From positions 45,480,941 through 45,544,940 of the forward strand of contig NC_135378.1 in assembly GCF_049243985.1 (NCBI RefSeq): a stretch of DNA of 64,000 nt, written 5' to 3'. This document shows, piece by piece, positions 36,946 through 50,325 of this stretch; positions within the stretch are counted from its first letter, which is position 1; every line of letters begins with the position of its first letter. The translations under genes were made by a program, and so were the position numbers. The notes under the pieces are model-generated. The model searched no databases. It worked only from the letters and a program-made list of their open reading frames with translations, and was not told the origin of the DNA. Source of the DNA: Paroedura picta (Eukaryota > Chordata > Lepidosauria > Squamata > Gekkonidae).

Positions 36946-37322
36946 AATCATAGATTCATAGAGTTGGAAGGGACCTCCTGGGTCATCTAGTCCAACGCCC
37001 TGCACTATGCAGGACACTCACAACCTTTTATATTTTAAAATTTTATATTTTAAAATCGCTCATCCACTGTAACCTGCCACCCCCTTGAGCCTTCACAGAA
37101 TCAGCCTCTCTGTCAGATGACTATCCAGCCTGTTTTAAAATTTCCAAAGATGGAGAACCCACCACCTCCCGAGGAAGCCTGTTCCACTGAGAAACCACTC
37201 TAACTGTCAGGAACTTCTTCATGATGTTTAGACAGAATTTCTTTTGTATTAATTTCATCCCATTGGTTCTGGTCCATCCCTCCGGGGCAAGAGAGAACAA
37301 CTCTGCTCCATCCTCTATATTA
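36946..37322 (-). repeat. CR1 LINE 3' end
   Basis: Plus-strand text AATCATAGATTCATAGAGTTGG and GGGACCTCCTGGGTCATCTA is the reversed CR1 3' terminus; the minus strand encodes MKKFLTVRVVSQWNRLPREV. It is interrupted at 37323 by a hAT-like scrap and then a SINE. Confidence 0.88.
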
Positions 37323-37420
37323 GCGATCCCCAACCTGTGGGCCGCGGACCACATGTGGTCTGTCGACTAATTGGAGGTGGGCGGCAAAGGACGCCTTTTA
37401 ACTCTGCATTGTTTTACATA
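37323..37420. repeat. hAT-type MITE fragment
   Basis: Starts AGCGATCCCCAACCTGTGGG, similar to the left end of the element at 8212 (AGTGGTCCCCAGCC), with no clear right terminus. Confidence 0.5.
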
Positions 37421-37424
37421 AGCA

Positions 37425-37660
37425 TGAAGAAGAGCTGCTTTTTTCTATCCTTTTTAGTACCCCAAAGAGTCTCAAAGTGGCTTACAATTATCTACTCTTC
37501 CTCTCTCCACAACAGACATTCTGTGAGATAGGGGAGACAGAAAGCTCTGAGAGAATTATGACTGGCTCAAGGTCACCCAGCTGGCTGCATATGGAGGAGT
37601 GGGAATCAAATCTTCAGATTAGAGGCCACTGCTCTTAACCACTACACCAAGCTTGCGCTC
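37425..37660 (-). repeat. tRNA-derived SINE with L2-like tail
   Basis: Reverse orientation: tail AAGAGTCTCAAAGTGGCTTA first, then ACAGACATTCTGTGAGATAG and the tRNA-like head TTAACCACTACACCAAGC at the right. Confidence 0.85.
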
Positions 37661-37934
37661 AAGCACAATAGGGACCTGTAGTTCCCTCTCATGTATCTGT
37701 TTTCATAGCTGGAGCAAGCTACAAAATGACCCATGACCTCCAGATCAAAGGGACATGTCTTTACATAAAAGCTCAGGGAAATGAGAGTATTTTTGCTACA
37801 ATCACAACTTCAGCCATAGAGTCAGCCTGCCAGTATTTTTGTCAGTCCCCCCAAAAAGAGTTTTGACATTGCTCTCCCGAAGAGATTTCTTTCCATTACA
37901 TTAGCTGTAATATCCACTGCTGCCTTGAAGTCCT

Positions 37935-38910
37935 GTGACTAAGGATTGTGCACTGCTCCATTCTCTATATGGCACCCTTTTAAATACGAAGGTGGTTATC
38001 AGATCCCCTCTCAGTCATCTCCTCTCCAGGCTAAACAGACCAAGCTCCCGCAACCTTTCTTCATATTTTTTGGTCTCCAAACCCCTCCTCTGGACATGCT
38101 CCAGTTTCTCTACCTCTCAACTGAGGTGCCCAAAACTGAATACAGTTCTCCAAGTGAGGCCAAACAACAGCAGAATAAAGCGGCACCATCACCTCCCATG
38201 ATCTGGACATGATACTCCGCTTGATACAGCCCAAAATCTCAGCCACTGAGTCACTGCTGACTCATATTCAATGTATGGTCTACTAAGACTCCTAGATCCT
38301 TTTTGCACATGCTACTGCCAATACAAGTCTCCTCCATTCTATATTGATGTATTTAATTTTTCCTACCTTACTGAAGAACTTTACATTTGTCCCTACTTCA
38401 TTTTATTCAGTTTAGCCCACTCCTCAAGCCTATCAAGATCATCCTGTATTCTGATTGTCTTCCGTTATGTTTGCTATCCCTCCCAGTTTAGTAGTGTCTG
38501 CAAATTTAATAAGTATCCCCTCTAATCCCTCATCCAAATCATTTATAAATATGAACAACACAGGCCCCAGGACAGATCCCTGGGGTACTCCACTTGTCAC
38601 TCTTTTCCAAGAAGATGCTGAACCATTAACAAGTACCCTCTGGGTACAATCTGTCAACCAGTTATTGATCCACCTGGCAGAATTAGGATCCATACCGCAT
38701 TTTACCAGCTTGTCAACAGGAATATCACATGGAACCTTATCAAAAGCTTTACTGAAATCCAAATAAACTATGTCCACAGCATTCCCCTGGTCCAGCAAGG
38801 TAGTCACTTTCTCGAAAAAAGAGATAAGGTTGGTCTGACATGACTTGTTTTTGCGAAACCCATGCTGAATCTTAGAAATCACACCTCTCTGTTCCAGCTG
38901 CTCAAGGACA
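37935..38910 (-). repeat. CR1 LINE reverse transcriptase fragment
   Basis: The minus strand has a 147-codon open frame with CR1 RT motifs: [51 protein letters not shown] and [10 protein letters not shown]. The catalytic box is normally FADD; here the second Asp reads Thr. The 3' part (38246-37935) continues with the CR1 C-terminal text (WPHLENCIQFWAPQL). Confidence 0.9.
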
Positions 38911-39099
38911 CATTACTTGCTAACTAGTAGCATTTTACCTTGCAAGCTTTTTTCCTTCTCCCAACAAAACAAAACATTCCATCTCTTCCCAGAAATGAAT
39001 ATGCTCTTAAGAATCCAACAGTAGTAGAGGTGGCAAAGTGGAAGGGGATTGTCTTCCCTTTTCCCATGACTTTAATCCTTTATTAAAAACTAGCCTCCC

Positions 39100-40123
39100 A
39101 AAAAATATGCAAAGTTTTATTAAAGAAAATACGTCAAAATGACAATAATTTTGGACATATTTAAAGCATCCAGGGATCAAAATGCCATTTCTTTACAAAC
39201 ATATTCACATACAGTATATCATCTTCAATAGCAGCTAGAATTACACAGAACATTTTAAATGCCATGCAAGTAAAACAGAGCTCCATACATTCATTTAAAA
39301 CCTGTACTTGTGTCATGCAGAATATTAAACTTAATGACAATATACATCAAAACCATAACAAAAAAGTATTTTTAGTAAACAAAGATAATTAGTAAATTTT
39401 AAAACATTTTGGCATTATTTCAGGAGCACTGTCTTTTCAGTAAGTGGCATTATTGTTAAAGCATCAATTAATATCAAAATATACTGTTTTACAACACAGT
39501 CCTGGCATACTTCAAAGTACTGTCCCTATTATAAACAGAATCATGATGTTTCAAACAGGTATAAAGGAAAGCTACTTGCACATTTAATATGCACACAATA
39601 GTTATGTAACCAAAGAGGATCCCCCCCTCCCCCCAAAAAAGCAACCAGGTTCTCATGCCAGCTTGTAGTATTGAGCAAGGAGTCAACACTTCTTCTGACT
39701 ACCTGCAGTTCATGGATATTTTTTCTTTGGAAAAAAAGACACAGGACAAACCACTTTATCTTTCACTTTTTAAAAAATCCAGATTCAATTTTAAATCCAG
39801 ATTAAAAATAAATCCAGATTCAACCATAACAGACATAATTGGTCCTTAAGAAATTTTGCCCAGAGATCCAGCAAATAAGAACTGTGGTCCATATATCTTT
39901 GCAACATCTCAGTCAGATGTGGCTTAATGTCAACTAAAGCATTATTGCACATTGCTTCAACCTAGAATAATCTTCATTTTCATCCTTAATGCTAGGAAAT
40001 CACAGCTTCCAACATGCTCAATGTGCAGCTATAACTTGAGAAGTGCTTTGATGCTTATTCACTTCAATAACTTTTGCTGAAGCTTGCTTCTAGTGCACAA
40101 TCAAGGTAAAATATCTTTCCAAC
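39100..40123 (-). other. KLHL2: KLHL2 3' UTR with polyadenylation signal
   Basis: About 1 kb of AT-rich sequence follows the KLHL2 stop; a canonical AATAAA is read on the minus strand at 39121-39116, placing cleavage near 39100. Only a short repeat-free stretch separates this from the CR1 relic at 37935-38910. Confidence 0.6.
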
Positions 40124-40152
40124 TCACAATGGTTTGTCAATAACAGTTACAC
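40124..40152 (-). CDS. KLHL2: KLHL2 terminal micro coding segment (VTVIDKPL-stop)
   Basis: Only 29 coding nt: after a TTTTCTAG acceptor the strand reads GT GTA ACT GTT ATT GAC AAA CCA TTG TGA, completing the Gly codon of the previous exon and giving VTVIDKPL and a stop, identical to the human C terminus. It is too short to stand out without knowing the family. Confidence 0.93.
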
Positions 40153-43100
40153 CTAGAAAATAAAAATAAAAGACCAATAAACTATTGAGTTATTATTCTT
40201 CCTCAACTGTATTACCTAAACATAGCATACTATACTCTGAATTCACAATCATTTGATTATTATCTAGGTATGTGGCTGGTTCTTAACTAAATGTGAAATA
40301 ATCAACACAAGTGCAAGTAGACCAATCAACGAGTGCACGATTACCTTAAAACAAAATAAGGTCAATCGTAATGTTTAACCTCTATTATAAAAAAGCTGAT
40401 GTAACTTTCTGTAACTGTTTCAATGCACTGTCAAAGATATGATAGGTTAGTTAAAAGGTCTCTTATTATATGTTGCCTATTGGAAAGATAACCTGGTTCA
40501 GAGTGTTAAAATTCCATTCATTTTTGGAGCTGCAACTTCCATCATTATTCTGGAGCAAACATTTAGTATTATTTTCTGAGGAGTTATGCTTGTCACAAAC
40601 AGAGACCCTTAGCCCCTATTGCGAACAGTGTGTGTGGGATTATGTCTTGAGATAACCCTAGTCAGGATATTTCCTAGACTATCATTTTTGGCCCTGGAAC
40701 ATCTACAATAATTCTGAAGCTGGTGGCTAGAGACAATTCTACATCTTCTAGCTTTATTCTCTTATCTGTTATGCCTGCAACAAATGGACAGATGGAGGAA
40801 CAGTCTAGGATTCTCAGGCCCCTCTGGACAGCCAGGGGAGAGTGGGCTTACCAGGAGCAGGGAGTCTCACCCCATGTTTCAGCAACATCCACATTGTGAC
40901 TTGGAAGTGATATATGCACATCAGGGAAAAGCTCTGATTTTGGGACAAAAACTCAATTGTGGAATTTTTTTGCAGTAAGTCCCCACCCCAGCCACCTGAT
41001 TAGTAGCATAGAGGTGAATCCTGGGAGCAAGGACAGTCCAATTCTTTTATTAATAGTAAATCATGGTTAAAAAAGCAAGCCATTCAAGATGGCGCTCTTC
41101 CACCAGGCCTATTGTTGAGGCCAGCCAAGCAGGTATACCATTTAAATACTGGGTGTCCTTCTCTGCCCCCCTCCCCTGCCTAGTCAACATCAGAAATGGT
41201 TAACATCATTCCAATTACAGTGACAACCACTGGTACTGATAAAGGTTTTAAGAGTGTTTTAAAACGCACTCTTGATTTTAATGTTAATTGATCTTATTGT
41301 TTTATTACATTATAATTAACTGCTGTTCTCAAGATAGCAAGTCCAATAGGGGCAGAATATAAATCAATTCATAACAACACACAAAGGGGTAGTTAGGATC
41401 TTTGTCTAGGGAGTCATGATGCTCTAAGAAACCCTGCTGTCCTCTGAATGCAGGGGCACAGAAAGCAAAGGTTAGAGGTGGAGCTTAACAAGTGGGTTAG
41501 ATAGTATAGAAGGAGACAATCCTCCAAGGACTGTAGTCCCAAGCCATTTAGGTTGAGAGCTGTTCAAAACTCTGATGGCCTCCAAGACACAGAATAACAG
41601 TAACAGTATTAATATTAAGAAGGGCAATCTTTCCCAAGAAACCTTGTAATACTGACAGAGAGTGGCTCATACACACACACACAAGCATAAATAATTGTAT
41701 ATTGGCTGTATAGAATCACAGCTTCCATGTATTACTATGATAGCTTGATGACAAATAGAAATTTGGTAGGTGATGTTTTCTCATCATTATGGAGAGGTTG
41801 TGTATGTGTGGAGGGTCATTTTGGGATGTACTGGAGAGGATAAAACCATAGGATTAAAACAAAAAAGAAGCAATCCAGTGCTGCAGTCATAAAGATGATA
41901 GCCCTCTACCACTGCAACTATCTCTGAAACATTTTTACAAGCAATCACCAACTAATCACAAGGTGAGACGTATATGTTTTGTTTCAATATTGATTACAGC
42001 TTAACTGTTTTACCAGATTTCTGCAAGGCTAGATTGTTGTCAGAAAGCCTTCATTTCGAGCACCAGTCCCAGTCTTGACCATGGGATCAACTTCTGTTAT
42101 CCCAAGATTTGTGAGCATCAACAAACAAACCTTGGCCCATTACCACAATGAAGATTGGACAACCAGCACAGCAAGCAGGCCATTCCTAATGGCACACTTA
42201 CCAGGACCAACAGACATTCTAGAGAGAAACTGAATCTTGCACACTACTGAGTTATCAGACCATTAATCTAAACTCCTCAGCACTCAACCAGCATACTCAC
42301 ATTTTCCACGATAATTAAGGCTTTAATTACAGGCAAAAAAACAAAAACACAAAAAAGACCCCCCCACCCAAACACAGATTTCCCATATCAAAATGGGACT
42401 GCTTCCCCACCAGGATGTGTCCATTCTTCTTCCTTCTTTGAAAATTTCCAAGACTGTTAACTGTCCCCACACCCCACCCCATCCCTTTTGGCCAGCCAGA
42501 AGATTTACCTAATTCACCTGCTCTTCTCTGTCCATGTTGAAAAGCCTTTTGTTTATGACTTGAAATTCCTACACGATATAAACCAAGCCTGTCCCTTGCA
42601 GTGAAGCCTTCAAGTGTGGAGTTGTTCCAGTGTTCCCTGCTTATTCTCTTTTTAGAATGACATGTTAACATAAATATTGCCCTCTGGACAACATTCATCT
42701 AATTCACAAAAGAAACGATTCCAGAGAAGATAAAAATCAAAGTGCAATCCAATGTTCAGTCCTCATGAACATTCGACCATAAAATTCTATTCTGCACCCA
42801 TCCATCCCCCAAGAGTTTTGGGACTAATATATACATGTTATTCTATTACTGGAGAGGAACAATAAGCTCTCCATAGCCTCCAGACATTTCATCGTTAATT
42901 CACTATTACCTGCATAGCTCCTTCCTGTACTCATACAGGATGATACAACTGTCCATTTATCTGTGGTTGGGTTATAATATTCCACTGTTGCCAAGTTACA
43001 GGAACCATCATCTCCTCCAACTACATACAAGAGCCCATTCACAGCACAAACTCCTGAAGCAAAACAGAAAACAAAAGGAAACCAGCATCATCAATTTTCT

Positions 43101-46100
43101 AGCCAAATGCTCTTTAGAGGGTCTGTTCATGACTCAAAAGAAATGATGGAGGCCTCCCTTAAAGCATTTGTTTGTTATTTAATACAAGTTTATATTGTTC
43201 TTCCTCCAGGGAACTGCGCACATCATTCTTACCTGCTCCATATTTTTCCTTACAATAACTCTGTGAGGTAGCACAATAAAATCAGAGTCTAGGGGCACCT
43301 TTAAGACCAACAAAGATTTATACAAGGTGTGAGCATTCGCGTGCAAGCACTCTTCCTCAGACTATCAACTCCCTTCATGACAGTGGGAATACATAGCAAA
43401 AATTATTTCTGTTACATCAGTAAACTGTGTCACACATCCAAATACAACCATAGGATAATACTTTGCCAAAACAGCCAATCAGTCCCTTGGAATTCAGTGG
43501 TAATTCACAAAAACATAGGAGAAATAAAACATCATACGTCAGTGATCAAAGGTTCCAACCCCACCATTTGTTTTATTTCTCCTATGTTTTTGTGAACATT
43601 TTTGCTATTCCTGTCTGAAACGCCACAAGCTAAGTTTAGCTATTGTATGACCTTATACTCTGTCAAGAGATTTCTTAAGAAGTTGAAGTTGGTCCTTAAA
43701 TATAAAGCTGTAGGCGAAACATGTCGGGACTTGTGTGAAATAAGAACAAAAGAATTACTGAAACTGAAGATAGATGACTCTATATAAGTCCAATGTGGAT
43801 ATTTTTTATTGCCATATTGGTTTCCCAGTGCCTCTGTACTATTCCAGACCCAGAGCAGTTTATCTAGTGCCAGTGTAGGGGCTGTCATTCTGAACTCTAG
43901 AACAGCACTTCTGAAATAAATCCCACCATTTGTTTGCAAATTCTGTGTGCAATTTCAGTAGAGCCAATTGGCATTCCTGGATCTCATCATATCCAATGAG
44001 CCCTCAGGCATCTCCCATTGTTCTAAACAGGCATTTTTTGTCATTAATTTTTGTACAATGGCCATACCTCTAGTGAGGATGGATTGCTCACTATGGAAGA
44101 AAGTACTTTATTTATACTTTCTATTTCCAGCTGCTTTTGGATTATAATATTTACCTGCATTTCTCCTGCACATATTCATATCTGCAACCTGTTTCCATGT
44201 ATTGATGGCGGGATCATAGACTTCAACACTTTTTCTAACTAGAGGACCATCATGACCCCCTACTGCATACAAACAGTTGTTTAAGACACCAACTCCTGCA
44301 AACAGAAAATGTAAAACTAGTCAATGTTAACCTGAATTGTCCTCCTTTTGGAGCACTGTCCAGTTTGACATGTCCTGCAGATCTGGAGCACCACGCCAAA
44401 AAGTGTTTTAATTTGTAACAAATCACGTATTTCATATTAACAGATATCAGTTCATGTTTAATATTTCCACATGCTTTGTTAAAGTATAGTGTTCCTTGCA
44501 GCAGCCATGAAATGTAGGCCTTCATATTGCAGAATGGGTGCTGAGACAAAGAACATGGCAAACTCTGAACCACTGACATCTGATTTGGAACTTGGCTTCT
44601 TACAGTCCAATCACAAAGCTTCACCACATCACGGGTACGGCCAGTTGGTATCTGACAGCTGCTCTGCTGAGAGGAAGTATGTGGCAGGAACTCCCTCAAC
44701 ATGGTGCAGAGAGCACAGCAACCCTGCCGCTCCAAAAGCAAATGGAGACAACCAATCAACAAACAGTGACGCAGCCATGCCCCTTGACCTCCAGACACTA
44801 CCACTGCACATATATAAAATCAGAGTCCAGTAGCACCCTTAAGACCAACAAAGATTTATTCAAGGCGTGAGCTTTCGAGTGCAAGCACTCTTCGTCAGGC
44901 TAAGCCGCTTTGAGACTCCTTCGGGTAGGGAAAAGTGGCATATAAGAACCAACTCTTATTCCTCACCCAGATTTTAGCATGACACTCTAATTAACCACTA
45001 CACTTTTCACTACAGATTTTTCCTAGCACTCAGAACTAACAAATTTTGTTATTGGCATAGTTCAAGGCTTCACATCTATTGTTATTTTGTAGCTATGAAG
45101 ACTATCATTTCATGAACATCACTCACACTGTTCAATTTGTGCAGTGACATCCTATGCAACCACCCTTCCTCCCTTCTTTGCCAGCTGTCTTCTGTGCAAT
45201 TTAATTGTAATCTTCCTGTGACTGTGCTACCACAGCACTAGAGCATTCAACCACAAATTAATTTAATGAGGTGTATTAGCAAGTCTCCTCCATTCCTTGG
45301 AATCAGCAACTTGCAAAGCATAGAGAGACCTCCTGGAAGAGAAGTATGCTAGATAAATTTAGTTACAAAATAAGTTTTATATTAAAACACATGATGGTTA
45401 ACTCTACTTGATATACAGTGCAGTTGCACTTATTGATGTGGAACACATCTGGCACACCTTGTCAAATGGAAATGAATACAGACATGATGTCTGTAGTACT
45501 AGCCCCACCGTGCCTGGGGGCCTGGCCAGCCACTGCACACCCAGCAGGGCTGAGGCAGTGGCTGTCCCACCCCCAGGGCCTTGGCAGTGGCTGCGCCAAC
45601 CCCCGGGGCATAGCCAGGAATTGTACACCCAGCGGGGGCCAAGGTAGTTGCAGAGGACCAAGGAGAAGGTAAGCAGAAAGGGGTAGGGGGAGGGAGTGTG
45701 TGTGTTTGCTGACAAAGAGTGCTTGCACTCGAAAGCTCAAGCCTTGAATAAATCTTTGTTGGTCTTAAAGGTGCTACTGGACTCTGATTTTATTGTGCTA
45801 CTTCAGACCAACACGGCTACTTATTTGAATCTGCACATATATAGTACATAGTAGAAGAGGAACAAAAGAATCATGGTGCCATTAGAAGAAACACAGTAGT
45901 CTGAGCAGGAGAAACTCTATGATAGAGATACTCCAAGGACCTCTGCCGATATGGTGGTGGCTACAAGCAAAGACAGCTTCAAGAGTGGATTGGATAAATA
46001 TATGGAGCAAAAGTCCATCAGTGGCTATTAGCCACAGTGTACAGATAGAACACTATGTTAGGGGCGGTGATAGTTTGTATTTTTTAAAATAATGTTTCTT

Positions 46101-49100
46101 TCCACTTATAAGTCATCCTTCCCCAGAGGACTCACGATGGCTCACAACAGTTATAAATTACATAAAATCATATGAATTCAATAAAATCATCAGTCAAAAA
46201 TTATTAACATTAAAAGGAAGACTCAATGTTTCAGACAGGCCGCTACTTTCTCTTTTGAGAGGGGCACATAAAGTGCATCCATATCGCTGGTGATAGGGAG
46301 GCCAGAATTTTGATGTTATTTCTTAGCCTCAACCATAGGCCTGCTTATGGTTTCATCAGGCCAGAGCCAGGGCCTAAAATGCCCTGGCCCTGTGGTTGAG
46401 GCCAGTTTGACTTGTTTGGGACTAGAGATCTTGATCACGTTTTGCTCACTGGATCATAAGTTTCTTGGTGAGACATAACGAAGGAAGCTGTCTTAGGTTG
46501 CTTGGGGGTGACAGTGAGAGGGTTTCTGAAGTTCTGACCCCACTGCTGGACCTCCTGATAGCCCTCTAGGTTTTGGCCACTATCTGACACAGAGTGTTGG
46601 ATTGGATGGACCACTGACCTGATCCAACATGGCTTCCCTTATGTTCTTACGATGTGGGCTTAAATCCCTGCCTACAACCAAGTTTCATTTTCCCGGATAT
46701 GCTAGCAGAAGGTTAAGGTGGAGTTTAGGATTGTCCTGTTAGTCACTTTGTTCTAACACACTGGATGGCTGGATCTGCTGTGTAGAACACTTGATGAACA
46801 GAGACAATCCAATAAGAAAGAATGGGCTGGATTCTAAGGAATGGCAAGCAGAAGGATCTCATTAAGACATATCTTACCTAGCAGCCTCCTGCATTCCCCA
46901 AGTAATCCTCTGGTGAGGGTTAAACAAAATGTGCTTAAACAAAACTTGCTACAGTATTGGGCCATGGGGGCTGAAGAAGAGGGAAGATTAGGCATAATTA
47001 CCTTTCTCTCCTCTTATAGAAGAGGGAGGATGATTTTAACCATCTCCCTCTCCTCACTGCAGCCCTGTGTTTTGTGGTACATTTGGACATGGAGATCCCC
47101 TGACTCTCAGCAAAAGATTTTCCTACCTTTCTGAGCCCCTTTTACTTATAATTTTGAAAGACCAAACCCCACGTTTCCAAGTTGAAAATTGAGGAATAGC
47201 ATAGAATCAAAAGAACAGATAAATGATCAGTTCTAAAGCAAACTGGAATGCATGTGTGTATCCAAGCAATTGATTTCACTCTTACTGGCCTTGCCTCTGC
47301 ACATTATTGAATTGATAGATTCAACTCCTATTTGTATGCAGATTGAAAGCTAATATTTAAGAACTCCATAAACATAACCAAAAGTTGTGTGACTTATAGT
47401 AGGCTTTCTCAACCAGCATTTTATGAAGCCCTCGGGTTTCATTACATTCCTGGAAGGATTTCCCAAATGGGTGGGAGTTAATTAATTCTTAATATATTTT
47501 AAAAATTTTGTTAAACATTTATCAGGTGATATGAGCATACAGGGTCATTTCAACCCACCCACCCCTACCAAAATGGCCAATGATGGGCATAGAGGGGGTG
47601 AGAAGGGGAGGGGCCCCAGGTGGACCTGCACACAGCTATGCTTCCCCACCATATTCTGCACAATCATGCCAATTCACGGGTTTCCCAAGGCCTGAAGAAT
47701 GTTTCAGGGGTAAAAACGTTGAGAAACCCCTGAAGCATTCTTCTAAACAAAACAGATTCATTATGTTATAAAATGTAATGAGTCAAAAGTTTAGACCACA
47801 ACAAATTAATTCTACTTTACACTGTCATAAGATTCTGTGGCTCACTTCAGATGCCATGCATATCCACAGTTTAATTTTAACTATGGTTATGTTAGCGACC
47901 AAACGAGGATATGGAGTTGATTAACTAGAGTTAATCTAAACTGTGATTTCACATTATGCCTGAATTCCAACTTCTTTGCTTCATCTGTTCTGCATTGGTT
48001 GCTCACCTGCTCCACTACGCCTAGTGCCCATTTCTGCAATGTAGGTCCATTCATTTGTACTATAGTTATAGCACTCCACTGTACTAAGGCACTGACGTGA
48101 TGCACCATCATAGCCACCAACTGCATACAGCATACCTGCAAATAAAATTAATGAATTCAGTACATTGGCATGCATACAGGAAGAATAAGCAATTCTGAAA
48201 AGGAATTACTTAGGCAAAAAATATTGAATTTGTCATCTGAAGTTATTATAGTAGTTTGCTTCCATAACAGGAAGTATTGGTTTACTGTTTCAAACTACAA
48301 GAGAAACATTTAGCTTATCATTATAATTAATCATCATCACCAGGCAGCCATAAAGTTGCTAAAGTAGACAATTAACAGAACAGCAGAGGGCAATATTGCT
48401 CCTAACACAGTAACTAAGGACAAGAGGATAGAAGTTGCTAGTCCTTTTGCAAAGAGACCCCTATGAATTACCTTGGTGAGTCATGATTTGAACTTACTCA
48501 AAAACCTAGGTCAGATTCAAAGCAGACTCAGGCTAGAGAACCTTACCTCCAACTACACCTACACCAACACTGCTTCTCCTCGTATTCATTGGAGCCACAT
48601 GAAACCATTCATTAGTCTTCATATTATAGGCTTCTACTGAGGATAAACCTGTCATGAAGCAATACAGAAATCTAGATTTTACCAATACACTGCTTACAGA
48701 AATTGCAAATAACTGCTTCCCTACCTGACAAAGGGAGCGCTGACTCTTGGAAGCTTATACCACCAAAATGTTGGTCTCTAAGATGTTACAGGATTAGAAT
48801 CTAGTTGTTCTACCGTAGACCAACATGGTTTCCCTTCTGAAACTGTCTACATTTCAAGTTCCTATAAACTCCCAATGGGAACTGTGAAACATACTCATGG
48901 ACTCTTCCCCATTCAGAAGAGGAGAAGAAGAAGAAGAGTTAGTTCTTATATGCCACTTTTCTCTACCCGAAGGAGTCTCAAAGCAGATTACAATCGCCTT
49001 CCCTTTCCTCTCTCCACAACAGACACCCTGTGAGGGAGGTGAGGCTGAGAGAGCCCTGATATTACTGCTTGGTTGGAACAGCTTTATCAGTGCCGTGGCG

Positions 49101-50260
49101 AGCCTAAGGTCACCCAGCTGGTTGCATGTGGGGGAGCACGGAATTAAACCAGTACGCTGATGACACCCAGCTCTATCTCCTCATGGACGGCCACCCGGAC
49201 TCCCCCCCAGAACCATTTGCCAGATGTTTGGAAGCGGTGATGGAATGGTTCGAGCAGAGTCGCCTGAAACTCAACCCCTCCAAGACGGAGGTCCTGTGGC
49301 TGGGATGTAGGGAGCGGGACCAGGAAGCGTGCTTACCCACCCTGGCAGGGACGCAACTCACCATCGCGTCCCAGGCCAGGAATTTGGGTGTGACCATTGA
49401 CGCCTCCCTGACTTTGGAGACGCAGGTCAAAAAAGTAGCCTGTCAGGCGTTTTTCCACCTTCGCCAAGCCCAACTACTAGCGCCCTACCTGTCCCCCGAA
49501 CACTTAGCCACAGTGATCCACGCAACGGTCACCTCCAGAATAGATTTCTATAACTCGTTCTACATGGGCCTTCCCTTGTCCTTGATCCAGAAACTTCAGC
49601 TAGTGCAAAACGCAGCTGCTAGGGTCCTCACCGGCACACCTTGGAGGGCCCACATCTAGACAGTGCTGAGGCAGCTGCATTGGTTGCCAATTGCTGCCCG
49701 GATCCGGTTCAAGGTTTTGGTTTTAACCTTCAAGGCTTTAGGCGAGTTGGGACCCACATACCTGAGGGTCCGCCTATCGCCCTATGCCCCTTGCAGGGCT
49801 TTGCGCTCTGTGGGTGAAAATCTGCTGGTCGTTCCCGGCCCTAGGGAAGCACACCTGGCCTCGACCAGGGCCAGGGCCTTTTCAGTCCTGGCCCCGACCT
49901 GGTGGAATGAGCCCTGACCCGGGAGAGCCCCGACCCGGGAGACCTGCGGGCCCTGCGGGATCTTTCAACGTTCCGCAGGGCCTGCAAAACGGAGCTCTTC
50001 CGCCAGGTATATGGTTGAGGCCGGGGCTGATAATACAGATCTACACCCACCCTGGGATTTGGGATTGGGACCTGAAGTAAACACCATCAGGACCTCCTCT
50101 CCACCCGCCAGTAGTAGGAGGGGGGGGGAAGTTGAGTTGTCAATCTTCGCCATGCTGGTAATGTTGGTAATGTTATTATTGTCTTTTAATGGGGTTTTAA
50201 TGGGGATTTTAGGATGCTGTAACCCACCACGAGCCGCAAGGGAGTGGCGGAAAATAAATC

Positions 50261-50325
<65 letters not shown>

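Noticed and set aside
38455-38766. 103-codon plus-strand open frame
   Set aside because: Antisense shadow of the CR1 reverse transcriptase.
44250-44804. 184-codon minus-strand open frame over a KLHL2 exon
   Set aside because: It is in a different frame from the Kelch exon 44295-44155 and crosses its acceptor; no similarity to a protein.
45400-45740. Open frames in a GC-rich block
   Set aside because: Part of the 1-kb insertion at 44817-45830; no recognisable protein.
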